A program made the translations under genes and the position numbers. Below, piece after piece: positions 6,338-8,900 of a DNA stretch of 8,900 bases. Source of the stretch: Acidobacteriota bacterium. GTDB taxonomy: Bacteria; Acidobacteriota; Terriglobia; Acidiferrales; UBA7541. The stretch is from the NCBI GenBank assembly GCA_003224135.1, contig QHYO01000774.1, forward strand, positions 1-8,900. Reading direction: 5' to 3'. Each line of letters opens with the position of its first letter. Position 1 is the stretch's first letter. The notes under the pieces were generated by a model. The model saw only the letters and a list, made by a program, of their open reading frames with translations. It was not told the origin of the DNA and made no database searches.

Positions 6338-6394
6338 TCGTGTTTCCGCCTTTCATTTCTTTCCATTCCGACCCTTCGAGCGTAGCTCTCCGCC

Positions 6395-6697
6395 TCAGAT
6401 AATCGCCTTCCACGCTGCACTTTCAGGGTCCTGGCTTAAAAGCGTCAGGGCTTTAAGCGGCACGCTTACCCCTAGTTGCATCTCGGTTTTCTTCCATTGC
6501 TTTCTGTCGAGCGGATAATCATCGTCCTTCAGTGAGCGCGCGAGGCCAATCTCGTCGAGGTTGAAATGGACATGCGTGTCAGAAACCGATTCGGCATAGC
6601 CGCTGAGTTCAAGGACTCGTTGCTCCATTTTCAACAAAACAATCACCACGTCGCCGGGCCGTGGCTCCCTCCCCTTACGCGCGCCTGTTGTACCCAT
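6395..6697 (-). CDS. Conserved-looking 100-residue protein, function unknown
   Basis: Not recognised. The basic start (TGARKGREPRPGDVV) is followed by strands VVIVLLK, RVLELSGYAESV and THVHFNLDE, then a polar stretch (LKDDDYPLDRKQWKKTEM), SVPLKALTLLSQ and AAWKAII. This suggests a small beta-rich domain with a C-terminal helix. The frame has two ATGs six bases apart, 6703 and 6697. The AGGAGG Shine-Dalgarno (6711-6706) is only two bases from the first but eight from the second, so I chose 6697. An extended -10 promoter lies about 35 bp upstream. No membrane segment or signal peptide is visible. It is the first gene of a probable two-gene operon with the 69-residue gene. Confidence 0.62.
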   Translation of the reverse strand: MGTTGARKGREPRPGDVVIVLLKMEQRVLELSGYAESVSDTHVHFNLDEIGLARSLKDDDYPLDRKQWKKTEMQLGVSVPLKALTLLSQDPESAAWKAII

Positions 6698-6732
6698 TTT
6701 CATATCCTCCTCGTAGTGGCTCCCTCTTGCGG

Positions 6733-6741
6733 ACTATACCA
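6733..6741 (-). promoter_or_regulatory. Extended -10 promoter element upstream of the 100-residue gene
   Basis: On the minus strand the sequence reads TGG TATAGT (6741-6733), a TGn extended -10 with a five-of-six -10 hexamer. No good -35 box is seen at the expected distance, which is usual for extended -10 promoters. It would give a short leader of about 30 bases to the start at 6697. Confidence 0.4.
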
Positions 6742-6887
6742 TCGGTCGTTTCGTTCACTTTCCGGACCCGCCTCTGCCGAGACCTTTGGCAATCGGTCAG
6801 CCCCAAAACTCTACTCTCTTATGGGTATTGCATCCCCACCTGCCAGCAATCTATCGTCGAATCTAGCCCTGCTATGGCGGTGAACTC

Positions 6888-7254
6888 ATGCAGAAGCGCG
6901 TTTTGGTAGTCGATGACAACGATACGGCTGATTGTCAGAACTACTATCGAGATGCAAACTCCGTTCGTCGTTCACGAAGCGGTCGATGGCGTCGACGCCA
7001 TTCAGAGAGCCGAAACCCTGAATCCTGATTTGGTCGTGATGGACTTGTCCATGCCACGCATGGACGGGCTGGACGCCAGCCGAACTTTGAAAAAACTGCA
7101 GCATGCGCCGCAGATAATTCTTTTTACAATCAACAAAGACAGGGTCACCGACTCCGACGCGGATAGCGCAGGCCTGGCCGCCGTCATCGAAAAATCCGAA
7201 GGCCTCGAACCATTACTCCAGCAGGTGCAACACCTGCTCCAGCGCACCTATTGA
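6888..7254 (+). pseudogene. Single-domain response regulator (CheY/Spo0F-like receiver) with a frameshift near its start
   Basis: A receiver domain with no output domain; such proteins relay phosphate in two-component or chemotaxis pathways. The ATG at 6888 opens MQKRVLVVDDND, the first strand with the acidic pair, but that frame then reads wrongly. The rest of the domain lies in the next frame: IRLIVRTTIE, then DLVVMDLSMPRMDG with the phosphoacceptor Asp at 7042-7044, ILFTINKD with the conserved Thr, and VIEKSEG with the conserved Lys. The C-terminal helix LEPLLQQVQHLL is complete and the stop is normal. The whole would be about 122 residues. Inserting five bases (a second GATAC after position 6925) would give VDDNDTIRLIV, the family spacing, so loss of one GATAC copy is a simple explanation. 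A start at the ATG 6913 would lack the acidic pair. There is only a weak GGCGG before 6888. No histidine kinase is nearby. Confidence 0.8.
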
Positions 7255-7383
7255 CCACCCCGAGTTCTGCATAAGCTCAGGACAAGCGCGATTATCTCGC
7301 CTGTGGTTCACCAAAACTCTGGCCGACTTTGAAATCAATGACATAGCCGCCATCCCGCCACTGTTCTGTTATAACTCCTAGCC

Positions 7384-7518
7384 ATGTTTCGATTTATCGG
7401 CCTGTGCCTCGGAACGCTGGTTCGCCTCTTGCGCGCGCGTCGGAGTCTCCTGCTGGAGAATCTCGCACTACGTCAACAACTCGCCGTACTGAAACGTCGG
7501 CATGCGCGGCCAAGATGA
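7384..7518 (+). pseudogene. N-terminal stub of an integrase-core-type transposase
   Basis: A 44-codon frame from ATG 7384 to TGA 7516-7518. The stretch RSLLLENLALRQQLAVLKRR matches, from family memory, the conserved N-terminus of a class of rve-domain transposases common in Acidobacteria and neighbours, where it continues with RPRL... and a DDE catalytic domain of some 250 residues. Here it stops right after HARPR. The following sequence in the other two plus-strand frames does not resume the expected domain. So this is a truncated remnant rather than a simple point frameshift. No terminal inverted repeat was identified. Confidence 0.65.
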
Positions 7519-7715
7519 GTCCTGCTCGCGCGACTGGGAGGGCTGCACCACCGCTACGAACGAGCTGCCTAACCCGAACCAACGTCGCGTCGTGAAACGT
7601 CCGGGTTCCTCCATCCTTATATATACAGGTATACCGCTCGGGTTCCCCGGGACAGATTCTTGGCGTTCGAGGGTGAAGGGATGACCTGGATGAGGCAGCC
7701 ATCGCGGCAGGGAAT

Positions 7716-7733
7716 CGCACTATTTTCAGTGCG
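7716..7733. repeat. Short hairpin
   Basis: CGCACT (7716-7721) and AGTGCG (7728-7733) form a six-base stem with loop ATTTTC. No T-run follows on either strand, so a classical terminator is not supported. Confidence 0.45.
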
Positions 7734-7751
7734 CATAGAATTTTGGCTAAG

Positions 7752-7793
7752 CAGACGGGCTACGCTCGGAAGTTATTCCGAGCCACAAGTCTG
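7752..7793. repeat. Nested hairpin downstream of the ArsA operon
   Basis: An inner perfect eight-base stem GCTCGGAA (7764-7771) / TTCCGAGC (7776-7783) has a four-base loop GTTA. An outer five-base stem CAGAC (7752-7756) / GTCTG (7789-7793) can enclose it. It lies about 120 bp past the end of the minus-strand operon and could stop transcription or protect the RNA 3' end, but no T-run is present. Confidence 0.5.
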
Positions 7794-7915
7794 TTGGAGG
7801 AAATGACCAGGCGAACGTAGGTCCAATTAGGATCGGGGGCCTTTGGAGACGCGCTCGATTTGGAGGAAGCTTCGGCGCAGAGCGAGCAGACCATCTCCAG
7901 ATTATCACTCTCGGA

Positions 7916-8152
7916 CTACTCGACGGCGATCTTGGTCCCGCGCTGGCCGGTGTTGGACAGGTGCTCGATGCGGCTGTCGATGACGGCGCGAATCCCTTTC
8001 AGGAACTCGATCCGGGAATTGGTGAAGTGTTCCCGCACCTTGGGAGACACACCGAAGGCTTCCCGGAACTGGTTCACAAGTTCGCGGCACAGGCAGCTCT
8101 CTTGAATAAGAGGTTGCGTCGCATTCTGTTGAGTTGCTTCTTGTTCGCTCAT
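7916..8152 (-). CDS. Small helical partner gene of the ArsA-type ATPase
   Basis: A 78-residue hydrophilic protein. After a polar start (MSEQEATQQNATQ) it has LIQESCLCRELVNQFREAFG with a C-x-C pair, then SPKVREHFTNSRIEFLKGIRAVIDSRIEHL, a long amphipathic helix, and a short tail NTGQRGTKIAVE. I recall similar short proteins next to ArsA-type genes in acidobacteria, but I know no function or family name. The ATG at 8152 overlaps the ArsA stop as ATGA (8152-8149). Its Shine-Dalgarno AAGGAGG lies within the last ArsA codons (ATG AAG GAG GCA), so the two are translationally coupled. Coupling suggests the proteins act together, perhaps as a subunit or client adaptor; this is inference. Confidence 0.75.
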   Translation of the reverse strand: MSEQEATQQNATQPLIQESCLCRELVNQFREAFGVSPKVREHFTNSRIEFLKGIRAVIDSRIEHLSNTGQRGTKIAVE

Positions 8153-8900
8153 TGTGCCTCCTTCATTTCGACAGTGAGAATCTGATTTTCGAGCCGCGCT
8201 CGGGCGGGTATCAGCGTGGCCATCGAGCGGGGCATGCCGATATGGCGTCGCAGCGTGCCGACCTCCACGACCAGTTCCTCGCCCTTCTTGAACAGCCCGA
8301 TATCGCCCTTGGTCGCGAACGGTAAATGGAGCCGCACCTCGTACTTGCCGTCCCGTTTCCCGAACACGTAAGGTTTCTCAGTCTGAGTCACGGCGGACGG
8401 GTCTTCCCCCTCAGCATACAGCACTTTAGCGAGATCCTGCAGCCGCTGTTTGCCCAACACCTCGTGTGCGAACAGGGGCACACGCCTCACCGGCACGGGC
8501 GCAAAATACTCCTCAATCTCGCGCGACACATTGTTCTGGGAGCTGTGCCACTCGTTGAACCATGCATCCCGAATCTCTGGCGGCAGGACGCGGTTGACGA
8601 TGACCATGTCCACCGTTAATCCATGTAGCGAAAAATATACAAACGCACGTTGCGTCTCGCGAAGGACCATCTTCTCTGGATTGGTGACCAGCCGTACGGA
8701 GGTGGTGTGCGGATCCTCCATGATTTCGTCAACGCCTCCTAGTTTCTCGAAGAGATCACGGATATTCGCGAAATAACTGTCGGTAGGCAGTTCAAACGGG
8801 GCGACACGATTGGCAATCGGACGCACGGCTTTAAGCAAGGTACGCTGGAACGGAAAGATATGCTTCATGTACCAGTCCAGCGTGGTGGGCATGCTAATGA
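8149..8900 (-). CDS. ArsA-family (TRC40/GET3-like) ATPase, C-terminal part with HSP20-like domain; 5' end outside window
   Basis: Deviant-Walker ATPases of this family energise arsenite export or carry membrane proteins. Most bacterial relatives without arsB have unknown roles. The frame is open to the right edge (an ATT AGC precedes the Met at 8892), so the P-loop half is missing from view and the Met is internal. Counting from that Met, TTSVRLVTNPEKMVLRETQR at 63-82 and VIVNRVLPPEI at 97-107 are characteristic ArsA motifs, the latter near the nucleotide base. RVPLFAHEVLG at 137-147 is also typical. The part from about 172 to 245 (KYEVRLHLPFATKGDI, then GEELVVEVGTLRRHI, MPRSMATL, ILTVEM) is an alpha-crystallin-like domain, as in the ArsA_HSP20 family. 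No arsenic genes are visible nearby, so an arsenite role is unsupported. It is coupled to the downstream 78-residue gene. Confidence 0.85.
   Translation of the reverse strand, partial: ISMPTTLDWYMKHIFPFQRTLLKAVRPIANRVAPFELPTDSYFANIRDLFEKLGGVDEIMEDPHTTSVRLVTNPEKMVLRETQRAFVYFSLHGLTVDMVIVNRVLPPEIRDAWFNEWHSSQNNVSREIEEYFAPVPVRRVPLFAHEVLGKQRLQDLAKVLYAEGEDPSAVTQTEKPYVFGKRDGKYEVRLHLPFATKGDIGLFKKGEELVVEVGTLRRHIGMPRSMATLIPARARLENQILTVEMKEAQ

Larger units (their letters stand above)
7519..7915. other. Gene-free stretch after the transposase stub
   Basis: About 400 bp without a convincing gene on either strand. It contains a short AT-rich patch (around 7618-7634) and two hairpins, at 7716-7733 and 7752-7793. 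The minus-strand frame 7394-7720 and the plus-strand frame 7502-7684 are open, but they have low-complexity or shadow-like composition and no ribosome binding site. The right part is the 3' flank of the ArsA operon. Confidence 0.5.

Noticed and set aside
7502..7684. Plus-strand 60-codon frame after the transposase stub
   Set aside because: Starts inside the stub in another frame, has no Shine-Dalgarno and does not resume a transposase domain.
7394..7720. Minus-strand 108-codon frame opposite the transposase stub
   Set aside because: Arg/Ala/Val-rich composition typical of an antisense shadow, no ribosome binding site, no motif.

Overview
The window looks like a gene-sparse, accessory stretch of a soil-type bacterial chromosome, most likely an Acidobacteriota (Terriglobia-like) genome. 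That assignment is inference. It rests on a secreted S53 (kumamolisin-like) peptidase with C-terminal Ig-like repeats, a DUF4386 membrane protein, an ArsA/HSP20-type ATPase with its small partner gene, and the GC-rich but not extreme codon usage. No rRNA or taxonomic marker is present.

Layout. Positions 1-1840 (+) hold the 3' end of an ABC-2 type permease, a three-helix membrane protein and a DUF4386-type membrane protein, probably one operon. Positions 2014-2866 (-) are a damaged VapBC toxin-antitoxin module. VapC runs about 70 residues past its usual end, and VapB has lost its first codons beside a perfect 74-bp inverted repeat made from its own middle. Positions 3019-5802 (-) are a large secreted S53 peptidase of about 926 residues, cut by one in-frame amber codon between three of its four catalytic residues and the catalytic serine. 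Upstream of it (5895-5953) is a near-consensus promoter with two tandem palindromes touching its -35 box. Positions 5984-6174 hold a scar: the start of what looks like an IS3-type orfA joined to the 3' part of a tRNA-Arg(ACG). Positions 6128-6703 (-) hold two small uncharacterised genes. Positions 6888-7254 (+) are a single-domain response regulator with a frameshift after its acidic pair. Positions 7384-7518 (+) are the N-terminal stub of an integrase-type transposase. Positions 7519-7915 have no convincing gene but contain hairpins. Positions 7916-8900 (-) are a two-gene, ATGA-coupled operon: a 78-residue helical protein and the C-terminal part of an ArsA-family ATPase with an HSP20-like domain, running off the right edge.

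How it fits together. No single pathway links the whole window. The strongest theme is decay: a toxin-antitoxin pair, a peptidase, a response regulator, a transposase and a tRNA fragment all carry lesions, while the left membrane operon and the right ArsA operon look intact. Either this is a hot spot of insertion and decay around a tRNA-linked scar, or part of the lesion load is consensus error in a metagenomic assembly. I did not find a clearly new defence or biosynthetic system. The observations best worth checking are the 74-bp inverted repeat in vapB, the promoter-abutting palindromes, the amber codon in the peptidase and the tRNA/orfA junction.
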